A stretch of DNA of 39,016 bases. Origin: a virus. A program made the translations under genes and the position numbers. This document shows positions 16,718 to 24,218 of the stretch, piece by piece. Each line of letters begins with the position of its first letter. Positions within the stretch are counted from its first letter, which is position 1. Location: the IMG/VR virus record IMGVR_UViG_3300018405_000776, positions 1 to 39,016 of that record, one strand, 5' to 3'. The notes under the pieces were generated by a model. The model was given only the letters and a program-made list of their open reading frames with translations, was not told the DNA's origin and made no database searches.

Positions 16718-18733
16718 ATGAGGACTCCGAATCTCAAGTTGACCGCAGAGCAGATCACCGAGCTGGGCGCCTACGCCAAGCAGCGGTATGAAGCCTTGTG
16801 CGAGGACAACGCGGAGCGCATCAAGGCCGACAAGAAGTCCTACCAGCGGTATGAGCGGAAGCGCAAAGACCGTGAGAAGCCGGACACCATCTTCGAGCAT
16901 AGCAACTTCTCACTGCCGCTCACTACGATGATCGTGGATTCCTTCGTCGCCCGTGCGGACGATGCGATCACGGGCACGGCTCCGTATTTCCACTTTAAGC
17001 CGCGCGGGGCTTCCGACGGGATGGCCGCGCAGGAGTTTGACGACTTCTTCCGCTTCAAGCTGGAGACCAAGGCCAAGACTCGCGGCGTCCTGCAAGATGG
17101 CTACGAGCCGATATTCATCCAGCGCGCCGCCTTCTTCAAGGCCATCTACGCCGAAGACTTCGACGAGTGGGTGGACTATGAGAAGAACGTCCTCTGGAAC
17201 GCGATCGAGGAAAAGCCCGTTCGCTTAATCGACCCGGCCACCAACGAACCGACGTTCATCGTCGAGGGAGAGCACCAGTTCGTCACCGTTCTCGATCCAG
17301 TCACGGGCATCGAGCGGCAGCAATCGGCCAGCCATCCGTATTTCTTCCTCAATCCCGAGATTCAGGAATGGCGACCCGCGCCGAAGGGTTTGCTTGTCCG
17401 AAGCGAGCTTTTCCGTGGAGCGAAGGCCGTCCCGGTCGATTACGACGCTATCCTCGTGCCGTCCTCCGCGACCGACATCAAAGACGCGGACGTGATCGAG
17501 CGATACGACAAGCCCGTCACCTGGGCAAAGTCCATGTGGACGCAGCGCAAGGGTATGACTTTCGAGGAGTTTGAGCAGAGTCTCAAAGCGAAGGACGCCA
17601 AGCCGAAGACTCAGACCGAGCGCAACCAGGAGAGCAAAGAAAACCTTTCCTTCGATATGAAGGCCGGGCGCATGAAAGTTCTGGAGTGCTGGTTCACCCG
17701 CGATATTCAGGGCAAAGGTCGCCCGCAGCGATTCGTCGTATGGGTCGATGCCGACAACTTCACCCCGATCTCGTGGGAATACCGGGGTATGGTCTCGCCG
17801 AGCGGCTACACGCCTTACAAGGCCATCGCCATTGCCAAGAAGTCAAACCGCTGGTGGGGCTACTCGCTCCCCGAGATGCTGGAAGAGCCGCAGGAGTTCA
17901 TCGACAAGCAGTTCAACTCGCAGGCGTACCGCAACGAACTGGCAACCAACCCCTTTGTCGGGCGCGATGAGAGTGCGCTCGACGACGACGAGGAAGAAGA
18001 TCCCGAGAACTTCCCCGGAAAGCTGTTCAACTTGAAGAACAACAAAAAGATCAGCGATTACATTTCCTTTGCCGAAATGCCCAAGCTGGACGGCAAGACT
18101 CAGGAACTCATCGAGTTTGTCATCGAGATCGTGCAACTCTGGCTCGGCGTCTCGGATTTGACGCAGGGCGACTCGGAGGACATCTCCAAGCACAACACCG
18201 CGACCGGCATCGAGGCCACCCTGAAAGAAGCCTCCAAACTGTCACGCAAGTGGATTCGCCGCATCGTTCGCGGATACTCCGAACTCCTTTCCGATTTGGT
18301 TTACCTGACCATCGACACCATCGAGCCGCGCGAAGTCTATGAAGTCACCGAGCGCGATACCGTCTATCTGCGTGAGATGAATGTCGAAGACATCCGCAGT
18401 ATCGACTTCGACGTGACGCTCGTGATGAGCCAGAACGAGGGAGGCCGCAAGATCGAGAACGCCCGCGCCGCCCTGGAGACGCAACAGTTCTACCTCGACC
18501 TGCTGATGAAGAATCCCGACATGGCGCGGGTCAGTCGTCCGCTGCTGGTCAGTATCCTCCGCGAGCTTGGATTCGCCGACTCCGACACTCTCTTACCCAA
18601 CTACGGGCAAAGCAACGCCGCGCCGCCCGAAGAGTTGCAGGCCATGCAGGCGCAGTTTCAAGCCCAACAAGAACGTGAAGCCGCCCTCGGTGGTGGCGCG
18701 CAGAAAGAGCAGGAGATGTTACCTACCCGATGA
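16718..18733 (+). CDS. Portal (head-tail connector) protein
   Basis: The portal forms the dodecameric ring at one capsid vertex through which DNA enters and leaves, and which binds the terminase and the tail. The 671 residues are in the usual range for podovirus portals. Family-like stretches are QLWLGVSDLTQGDSEDIS, then the long helix HNTATGIEATLKEASKLSRK, and a Gln/Ala-rich C-terminus (AMQAQFQAQQEREAA). I choose ATG 16718, which has GGAG upstream; the frame is open back to 16400, but that part overlaps the initiator gene and the conserved element and is not protein-like. The stop overlaps the next start (ATGA at 18730). Confidence 0.82.
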   Translation: MRTPNLKLTAEQITELGAYAKQRYEALCEDNAERIKADKKSYQRYERKRKDREKPDTIFEHSNFSLPLTTMIVDSFVARADDAITGTAPYFHFKPRGASDGMAAQEFDDFFRFKLETKAKTRGVLQDGYEPIFIQRAAFFKAIYAEDFDEWVDYEKNVLWNAIEEKPVRLIDPATNEPTFIVEGEHQFVTVLDPVTGIERQQSASHPYFFLNPEIQEWRPAPKGLLVRSELFRGAKAVPVDYDAILVPSSATDIKDADVIERYDKPVTWAKSMWTQRKGMTFEEFEQSLKAKDAKPKTQTERNQESKENLSFDMKAGRMKVLECWFTRDIQGKGRPQRFVVWVDADNFTPISWEYRGMVSPSGYTPYKAIAIAKKSNRWWGYSLPEMLEEPQEFIDKQFNSQAYRNELATNPFVGRDESALDDDEEEDPENFPGKLFNLKNNKKISDYISFAEMPKLDGKTQELIEFVIEIVQLWLGVSDLTQGDSEDISKHNTATGIEATLKEASKLSRKWIRRIVRGYSELLSDLVYLTIDTIEPREVYEVTERDTVYLREMNVEDIRSIDFDVTLVMSQNEGGRKIENARAALETQQFYLDLLMKNPDMARVSRPLLVSILRELGFADSDTLLPNYGQSNAAPPEELQAMQAQFQAQQEREAALGGGAQKEQEMLPTR

Positions 18734-18999
18734 ACGCCGATGAACAGTTGCCCGATAAGGTTGTCAGCAATCTCTCCGAACTCGAACACCACGACGGGTT
18801 CCGGATGTATCTGCACGCCTTCAACGAGCGCAAAGACGAAATCACCGCCCGCATCTGCGACACTGGCGTCGGCGACCAAGAGACGCACGACCTCAAGCAA
18901 CAACTTTCCATTCTCGAAATCCTTAGCCCCGACAAGACCGTCCGCAAGATGAAGGAGAAAGCGGGGCGTCGACTCCACGATTACACGCCAACCCAATAA
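18730..18999 (+). CDS. Hypothetical small helical protein after portal
   Basis: I do not recognise this 89-residue, charged, probably all-helical protein (LHAFNERKDEITARICD; LKQQLSILEILS). It begins inside the portal stop (ATGA), so it is translationally coupled to portal and made with it. Small genes at this place in podoviruses often encode head-assembly helpers; that is only context. No membrane segment or signal is visible. Confidence 0.7.
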   Translation: MNADEQLPDKVVSNLSELEHHDGFRMYLHAFNERKDEITARICDTGVGDQETHDLKQQLSILEILSPDKTVRKMKEKAGRRLHDYTPTQ

Positions 19000-19003
19000 T
19001 ACC

Positions 19004-19249
19004 ATGAGCGAAGCCAACGCCACATTTGAACGCATCCTCCCGGTTACGCCGGAAGACGACAAAAAGCTACCCGCCTCCAACGCCATCTCCTGCAACGCCA
19101 GCGGCATCGTTGCCATGCGAATCAGGGGGGGCGATGTCATCACGAAATATCTCTTAGCCGGGGTCGATTACCCGTATGCCGTCACCGAAGTTCTGGAGGC
19201 CGGCAGCGGAACCACTGCAACCGGCATCCACCTCAGCTACTACGCCTAA
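19004..19249 (+). CDS. Small virion protein, spike- or decoration-like
   Basis: An 81-residue protein with mostly beta-type sequence. The pattern of an N-terminal VTPEDD-LP segment, a central glycine and hydrophobic strands, then VLEAGSGTTATGIHLSYYA at the end, resembles a small family seen beside phage head and fibre genes (VxxTGTTATGI near the C-terminus). Members are thought to be small trimeric surface proteins; I assign this by resemblance only. The start lies 4 nt after the preceding stop, and the next small gene begins directly at its stop. Confidence 0.6.
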   Translation: MSEANATFERILPVTPEDDKKLPASNAISCNASGIVAMRIRGGDVITKYLLAGVDYPYAVTEVLEAGSGTTATGIHLSYYA

Positions 19250-19384
19250 ATGAACCTTTTACTGCAAATGCGACGCCGCTTTCTATTCGCGCAATACGCC
19301 GCCGCCGCGAGCGCAGCGGGCATCACCACCGAAGACCTGCAAAGCCTGCAAACCGAATCAGGCGAAAACATCGAACAGGAATAA
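19250..19384 (+). CDS. 44-residue hypothetical protein
   Basis: The ATG at 19250 abuts the preceding TAA, and the frame runs to TAA 19382-19384, 6 nt before the fibre gene. The protein begins MNLLLQMRRRFLFAQYAAAA, a short hydrophobic/basic amphipathic head, and ends in an acidic Gln/Glu tail. It fills the gap exactly between two genes and keeps the tight spacing of the operon, which supports it being real. I know no function for it. Confidence 0.5.
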   Translation: MNLLLQMRRRFLFAQYAAAASAAGITTEDLQSLQTESGENIEQE

Positions 19385-19390
19385 AACACT

Positions 19391-20740
19391 ATGCCTAAAA
19401 TATCAGAACTCACACTCATTACCGACGAGCAGCTTACCGATAAAGACGTTCTGCCCATCGTGGACAAAAATGCGGCTGGAGATATAGTCGTCGATACCAA
19501 AGGTGTCCGGGTCGATCAACTGAGAAAGATTAAAGCCCTCGACGTTACCCTAGCCAACATTGCCACCAACACCGTGCAGGTGACGGGTGCCGCATGGGGC
19601 GTCACCACGGACGGCCATCCCGTGTTCCTGCCGCCCGGCGGGGCGTCCGTGGATACCGGCACCGGAGTGGACTGGATTTACGCCTACGACCTGATCGACC
19701 CGGCAACCGGATTGATCCGCGCCGACAAGCTGCCCTCGCTCATCATAGCGGGTTTGCGCACCGGCACCCGCGCCGAACTGGACGCCGCCGACCCGCCGCT
19801 GCTCTATAACGAGCCCGCTTGGGAGAGCGACACTCAGGTGTTCAGGGTGGGTTCCGTGCGGTTTGATAGAAGTGTGACGGCCAGCTCCGTGACGGCCAAT
19901 CCGGGCGACGACCTCGCCGCCAAATACGCCGAAGCCGCCGCGCTCACTCCCGGCGGTGCGCCGCTGTCCCATTCCAACCGCGCCTCGCTGATCGTCAATC
20001 CTGGCGTTTACACATTGGCCGCAGAACTGGCAGTCGATACCAACTACGTGGACGTGTTAGGCCTAGGCGCGGGCGAGTTCAGTCCGGCGGTCGAGTTGGC
20101 GGGCAACACGATCAACGTGACCGCATGGGACGTTCGCGTGGTGGGAATATCCGTTGGCGGTCAGGCGTTCATTGTCAGCTCACGACCAGACATCACGGGC
20201 GTGACCGGAACGTCTGCCGACATTACGATTACGATTCCGAATCACGGATTTCAAAGCGGGGACGTGGTTAGTTTCTCCGCGCTCACTGGCGGGACGGGGC
20301 TGAGCACCGGTGTCAGGTATGTGGTCGCCCCTTTTTCATATACGGGTGACGCGTTCAAGTTAATTTTGGAATCCACTGGAGTCTTACAATCTTTCACGAC
20401 CGACATCACGGCGGGGACTCTAGTGGTCGAGAGCAACCAATCGCAAAAGTTTGACGTTTGTACGGGTGGCGATTCTTCGTTCGGCTACTTCGGCACAGCC
20501 AGCGGCACCTTCACGAACTGCACGGGTAGCTCTTCTTCGTTCGGCTGCGACGGCACAGCCAGCGGCACCTTCACGAACTGCACGGCAAAAGGCTCTTCTT
20601 CGTTCGGCGGCGGCAACGGCACCTTGAGTGGCAAACTCTATTACTGCCGACTAACGTCAGGCACCTTCCCGACCGTAGCCGCAGGTGGAATCACCCGCCT
20701 CTGCCTCGACGGCAACTATCTCGAAAACAACCAAGGGTAA
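19391..20740 (+). CDS. Tail fibre / receptor-binding protein with C-terminal Ser-Phe-Gly repeats
   Basis: A 449-residue virion protein. The N-terminus (MPKISELTLITDEQLTDKDV, then LPIVDKNAAGD) is of the kind that anchors phage fibres and spikes to the tail. The middle is beta-rich, with a parallel-beta-helix flavour (VVGISVGGQAFIVSS). The C-terminus carries about three 20-residue repeats built on SSFG...GTASGTFTNC, each ending in Cys; such stacked turns are typical of a beta-helix rung. The first two repeats differ mainly at exposed-type residues. The protein probably binds the host surface. It is followed after 6 nt by the protease gene, so the two may act together on the envelope. Confidence 0.72.
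   Translation: MPKISELTLITDEQLTDKDVLPIVDKNAAGDIVVDTKGVRVDQLRKIKALDVTLANIATNTVQVTGAAWGVTTDGHPVFLPPGGASVDTGTGVDWIYAYDLIDPATGLIRADKLPSLIIAGLRTGTRAELDAADPPLLYNEPAWESDTQVFRVGSVRFDRSVTASSVTANPGDDLAAKYAEAAALTPGGAPLSHSNRASLIVNPGVYTLAAELAVDTNYVDVLGLGAGEFSPAVELAGNTINVTAWDVRVVGISVGGQAFIVSSRPDITGVTGTSADITITIPNHGFQSGDVVSFSALTGGTGLSTGVRYVVAPFSYTGDAFKLILESTGVLQSFTTDITAGTLVVESNQSQKFDVCTGGDSSFGYFGTASGTFTNCTGSSSSFGCDGTASGTFTNCTAKGSSSFGGGNGTLSGKLYYCRLTSGTFPTVAAGGITRLCLDGNYLENNQG
20461..20640 (+). repeat. 60-bp tandem repeats in the fibre gene
   Basis: Units 20461-20520 and 20521-20580 match at about 53 of 60 positions. A degraded third unit covers roughly 20581-20640. The period is an exact multiple of three, so copy number could change without frameshift. 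The differences between the first two units are mostly amino-acid changing (for example Tyr-Phe to Cys-Asp). Confidence 0.85.
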
Positions 20741-20746
20741 CAAATC

Positions 20747-22003
20747 ATGGCTTGGCAAATAACAGGAGGCGTTGCGAATCAACCGGACGTGCCGCGCGTG
20801 GAGTTCGGATTCGGGCGCAACAACGGTTGGTTCTCGGCGGAGATAATCCCCAACGGCGAGCGCGTAGTCAGCTCCCCGTCGCAGACCGAGGCGACCGACC
20901 GCGACCGCGTCAACCTCGTATCGGCACCCGGATTGCTCGCACGCGACTACCGCATCGAGCCGACCGTTTACCCGCGCCCCGGCTGTACGAATCAACTGCC
21001 CGCCGTATCGGTCACGTCCAACGGCGGCGTTCGGATCAGCGCGGAATCACCCTACAAGCTGGAGACCGAGGACAACGGAGACGGGATCGCCGAGACCGTT
21101 GTCCTGAGCACCTCCGAGCGCACTCTTAATCTGCAAGTCACCGGATCGACCCGAACCGACGGCGCGGACGCCAGCACGTTCCTCCGGTTCGTCACCGGGA
21201 GTCTCGCCGATACCTGTGAGTCCGCCGTCAACGGCAGGATCGCCGGCGCGACCACGGACATGCTGCCGATTTTCACGGACTACTCATCCAGTCACGCGGG
21301 CGGAACCTACACGCGCAACCCGGACTGTTGGATCTACGATCTGCGCCAAGCCGCCACCTGCGTCAGCCCGTGGAACAGCAACGCCGCGAACCGCAAGGCC
21401 GGGGTCGCTTTGACGCCGAGGCACATCGCCACAGCCGCACACTACGAATACCCCGTCGGCACGAGCGTCAGGTTCGTGACCGCCGATGATATAACCGTCA
21501 CCCGAACCGTCGTAGGCAAGAAACGGCACCCAGACTACAGCCCGTATTATCCGGACATCACCCTGTATCTGCTCGATTCCGACCTGCCGTCCACGATCAC
21601 GCCGTGCAAGGTGTTGCCAGCCGATTACGAGACCTACCTCCCGACCGGCCCCGCGCAGATCGCCGCATTGTGTCTCGACCAAGAAGAAAAGGCTCTCGTC
21701 ACCGATTTATCGTATTTCACGGAAAGGTATGCGGCGTTCAGGTTTCCGGACACGCCCGAAGAGCAAACCCTTTACGAGGGCAAAATAACGGGCGACTCCG
21801 GCAATCCCGCGTTTCTGATCGTCGGCGGCGAACTCGTCTGCCTGACCCTGTGGACGTACGGCGGCGCGGGCAGCGGCACGTTCTTAACGCCGCAGATCGC
21901 CGCGATGAACCAGATGATCGCCGACCTCGACGCGGCGGCCTCGATAAACACCGGATATACCATCCAGACGGTAGACCTCTCGGCCTACCCGTCGTTCGTT
22001 TAA
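20747..22003 (+). CDS. Trypsin-like (S1 family) serine protease in the tail gene cluster
   Basis: A 418-residue protein. The N-terminal half is beta-rich and unlike known enzymes (RVEFGFGRNNGWFSAEI), possibly a virion-binding part. The C-terminal half has a full chymotrypsin-type triad: His232 in TPRHIATAAHYE, Asp270 in YYPDITLYLL, and Ser351 in GKITGDSGNPAF, followed by a glycine-rich strand. There is no signal peptide, so it is more likely built into the particle than secreted. Expected action is cleavage of a surface or virion protein during adsorption or maturation; the substrate is unknown. The last 50 codons and the following intergenic sequence are duplicated downstream, producing a chimeric ORF. 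Confidence 0.82.
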   Translation: MAWQITGGVANQPDVPRVEFGFGRNNGWFSAEIIPNGERVVSSPSQTEATDRDRVNLVSAPGLLARDYRIEPTVYPRPGCTNQLPAVSVTSNGGVRISAESPYKLETEDNGDGIAETVVLSTSERTLNLQVTGSTRTDGADASTFLRFVTGSLADTCESAVNGRIAGATTDMLPIFTDYSSSHAGGTYTRNPDCWIYDLRQAATCVSPWNSNAANRKAGVALTPRHIATAAHYEYPVGTSVRFVTADDITVTRTVVGKKRHPDYSPYYPDITLYLLDSDLPSTITPCKVLPADYETYLPTGPAQIAALCLDQEEKALVTDLSYFTERYAAFRFPDTPEEQTLYEGKITGDSGNPAFLIVGGELVCLTLWTYGGAGSGTFLTPQIAAMNQMIADLDAAASINTGYTIQTVDLSAYPSFV

Positions 22004-22412
22004 CTTTTAATGTTTAACTCCTAATGACCATAATCGAACCCATGACCCGACCGCACACCACCCAAATCCAGCTCGACGGCCGCGAGGCCGCCCTCGCCGC
22101 CGACAACCGCGCCCTCTATCTGTGGACATTCGGCGGAGCGGGCAGCGGCACGTTCCTCACGCCGCAGATCGCCGCGATGAACCAGATGATCGCCGCGATG
22201 AACCAGATGATCGCCGACCTCGACGCGGCGGCCTCGATAAACACCGGATATACCATCCAGACGGTAGACCTCTCGGCCTACCCGTCGTTCGCATAACGTT
22301 TAATGTTTAACTCCTAATCACCATAATCGAACCCATGACCCGACCGCACACCACCCAAATCCAGCTCGACGGCCGCGAGGCCGCCCTCGCCGCCGACAAC
22401 CGCGCCCTCTAT
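21848..22412 (+). repeat. Tandem duplication of 272 bp (second unit 293 bp)
   Basis: Unit 1 is 21848-22119 and unit 2 is 22120-22412. Each holds the end of the protease gene, the intergenic TTTAATGTTTAACTCCTAAT and the first codons of the next gene. Unit 2 has a handful of substitutions and one extra 21-bp repeat. In unit 2 the ATG corresponding to 22024 is mutated to ATC at about 22318. Confidence 0.92.
22024..22296 (+). CDS. Chimeric 90-residue ORF created by the duplication
   Basis: The first 32 residues (MTIIEPMTRPHTTQIQLDG...) match the start of the next gene's protein. The rest (LWTFGGAGSG onward, ending SAYPSFA) matches the protease C-terminus without its catalytic serine. The frame is intact across the joint and the ATG of unit 1 is kept. 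The repeated segment IAAMNQM appears twice. It cannot be a working protease. It may be a harmless by-product or a decoy subunit; expression is unknown. Confidence 0.5.
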   Translation: MTIIEPMTRPHTTQIQLDGREAALAADNRALYLWTFGGAGSGTFLTPQIAAMNQMIAAMNQMIADLDAAASINTGYTIQTVDLSAYPSFA

Positions 22413-22559
22413 CGATTCCAGGAGCAGGGCGGACGCCTCGACGCGCTATTCGACCTCGGCCGGAGCTACCTCCACAGCATCCGCCTGCTCTGGGCGATCC
22501 TCGACGCCGAGACCCATCGTAGGCGTTTCAAACTACTCGTTCACCACCCTCAGTTTTGA
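22335..22559 (+). CDS. Hypothetical 74-residue protein, intact version of the duplicated 5' end
   Basis: Begins MTRPHTTQIQLDGREAALAA and continues NRALYRFQEQGGRLDALFD, with an amphipathic helical second half and a basic C-terminus. The D-G-R-E...N-R-A-L pattern faintly recalls tail assembly chaperones, but I would not assign it. The in-frame upstream ATG present in the first duplication unit is lost here (ATC), so this ATG is the start. It closes the tail gene block and is followed by the lysis cassette after 51 nt. Confidence 0.55.
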   Translation: MTRPHTTQIQLDGREAALAADNRALYRFQEQGGRLDALFDLGRSYLHSIRLLWAILDAETHRRRFKLLVHHPQF

Positions 22560-22610
22560 GGCTCCGGAAGACCTCCGTCATCATTCATCCGCCATCCGCC
22601 ATCAATCCCC

Positions 22611-22961
22611 ATGTCCGAAGACAAAGACACCGCCCCCTCGCACAGCAACCCGCCGCAAAGCTGGCCGAAAGTCATCGGCGCAGCCATCGCCGCTGCCAGC
22701 CTCGTCGCCTCCGTCGCGTGGGGCTTGATCGAAGTGCGCGGCAACGATGTGTGGGCACCCAAAGAAACCACCGCCGAGCACATCGAAGAACTCCAAGAAT
22801 ACATCAAGCGCACGCCCGACGACTACGTAAAGCGCACCGAATGGCTCTCCGGTCAAGCCGCCGACGCCAAGGGCATCGAGAAGTTCCAGGACGAGCAACG
22901 CCAATTCTGGAGCGAGCAACGCGCCGTCAACCGCGAAATCCTCAACCGCCTACCTCGCTAA
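22611..22961 (+). CDS. Single-pass membrane protein with coiled-coil tail, candidate inner-membrane spanin or holin
   Basis: A 116-residue protein. A short polar N-terminus is followed by one membrane helix at about 24-43 (VIGAAIAAASLVASVAWGL). A charged helical tail of about 70 residues follows, with heptad-like spacing (AEHIEELQEYIK; KFQDEQRQFWSEQRAVNREI). This is the layout of an inner-membrane spanin, which joins an outer-membrane lipoprotein to fuse the two membranes at the end of lysis. The next gene encodes a small proline-rich lipoprotein, which fits the partner. A single-helix holin is the alternative. The spacer before it is pyrimidine-rich and lacks a Shine-Dalgarno. Confidence 0.6.
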   Translation: MSEDKDTAPSHSNPPQSWPKVIGAAIAAASLVASVAWGLIEVRGNDVWAPKETTAEHIEELQEYIKRTPDDYVKRTEWLSGQAADAKGIEKFQDEQRQFWSEQRAVNREILNRLPR

Positions 22962-22994
22962 ATATCATTCATCATTCATACGCCATCATTTTCT

Positions 22995-23441
22995 ATGAAA
23001 ACAAAACCACACCAAAAAGCCCTCGCGTGCCTCATCGCGTTAACCGTCGCCATGTGCGCGGCGTTCTTCACCGGCTGCCAAAGCCAGCCCATCAAGACCA
23101 CGCTCGATCTCACCACCGAGCCCGCGCCCGCGCTCAACTATAGCAGCGAGAAAGACGTGCTCTACTCCCGCACCACCACCGATCCCGAGACCGGCATCGT
23201 GGACAGCGTCGAGTTTAAAGCCCTCGCCAGTGCCGCCGCCTACGCCCAGGCCGAGCGCGACGCCATCCAGGCGCAGGCCAACGCCAACCAGGCCCAAGCC
23301 CTCGCCACCTCCGTGCAAGCCCTCGGAGCCATCGCCGGGCAGGTTATAAATCCAGCCCCCCGTAGCGTCGGAGCTAGCCTCCGGCCCCAGCAGCCACAGC
23401 CTCCAGCCGCCCAGCCCCTAATCCCCGCCGTCAGGGAGTAG
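22995..23441 (+). CDS. Small proline-rich lipoprotein, candidate outer-membrane spanin
   Basis: 148 residues with a lipoprotein signal: basic start, hydrophobic core LACLIALTVAMCAAF, and a lipobox ending FTGC (Cys at about 28). The middle is Ala/Gln-rich and helical (AQAERDAIQAQANANQAQAL). The C-terminus is proline-rich (QQPQPPAAQPLIP), as in Rz1-type outer spanins. It follows the candidate inner spanin by 33 nt. The length is at the upper end for outer spanins, so the role is a proposal. Phe at -3 of the lipobox is unusual but the same in the next lipoprotein. Confidence 0.6.
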   Translation: MKTKPHQKALACLIALTVAMCAAFFTGCQSQPIKTTLDLTTEPAPALNYSSEKDVLYSRTTTDPETGIVDSVEFKALASAAAYAQAERDAIQAQANANQAQALATSVQALGAIAGQVINPAPRSVGASLRPQQPQPPAAQPLIPAVRE

Positions 23442-23522
23442 CGCATCGATCATCATTAACATCGCCCGAATGGACGAGCGCCATGCCACCGAAGACCGAC
23501 TCTCCCAAACCACACACACACC

Positions 23523-24185
23523 ATGAATAAAATCGCCACACTACTCGCCCTGAGCTGCCTCACAGCGCTCGCGCTGTTTTCCGGTTGTGCCACGACCGGC
23601 GACCGTCCTGCGGTGACTAAAGCCGACATCATCACCGCCGCCGAGATCGCGGCCGGCATCGTGATCGACAACGACTCCCGAGTGGACGAAGCGTTGAAAG
23701 TCGTGCGTGATGCCCGCGAGATCATCCGCACCGGCCAGACCGTGACCGTCGCCGGGCTGGCCGACTACATCGTGACCCGCGCCATCCAGAGCCAAGACCT
23801 CTCGCCCGGGCAGGTGCAGGCGATCAAAAGCTTCGTCCGCCGCTACACGGATAACATCACCCTGGAGCTCGACAGCATCGGAGTCGCGCCCGAAGTGCTA
23901 GTCACCGCGAGCGAGGTGCTCGACGCCGTGGAGCGCGTCGCGCTAGAGATAAAGCGGTTTGGAGCGCCCTTGCCGCGTCAGTATTCTATGCGAGTTTCTA
24001 TGCACGACCCTATCGACGAATCCCTCTGGGGCTACCTGACCGACAAGCGCACCCGCGAGCGCTACCCGCTCAGCCTCAGCGCCAATCCCGAGTCGCAACG
24101 CGTCGATCCCAAATGGCACGACGGCCTCCGCCACATGCTCGCCAATCCCGAGCCCCTGCCGCCCGAAGTAGCCGGAGCACTCTAA
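23523..24185 (+). CDS. Lipoprotein of unknown function in the lysis cassette
   Basis: 220 residues. The signal peptide ends in LFSGC with Cys at about 22, so a lipid-anchored envelope protein is expected. The mature part begins ATTGDRPAVTKADIITAAEI and is largely helical up to about residue 150, then more polar (DESLWGYLTDKRTRERYPL). I recognise no enzyme motif. It sits between the candidate outer spanin and the papain-like peptidase. It could help lysis or block superinfection, as some phage lipoproteins do; neither is shown by the sequence. Confidence 0.6.
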   Translation: MNKIATLLALSCLTALALFSGCATTGDRPAVTKADIITAAEIAAGIVIDNDSRVDEALKVVRDAREIIRTGQTVTVAGLADYIVTRAIQSQDLSPGQVQAIKSFVRRYTDNITLELDSIGVAPEVLVTASEVLDAVERVALEIKRFGAPLPRQYSMRVSMHDPIDESLWGYLTDKRTRERYPLSLSANPESQRVDPKWHDGLRHMLANPEPLPPEVAGAL

Positions 24186-24218
24186 ATCCGTCCTCCGTCC
24201 TTCGTTCTCCGTCCTTCA

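Noticed and set aside
20461-20640. Diversity-generating retroelement variable region in the fibre
   Set aside because: There are repeats with amino-acid-changing differences, but no reverse transcriptase or template repeat in the window, and changes are not restricted to A positions.
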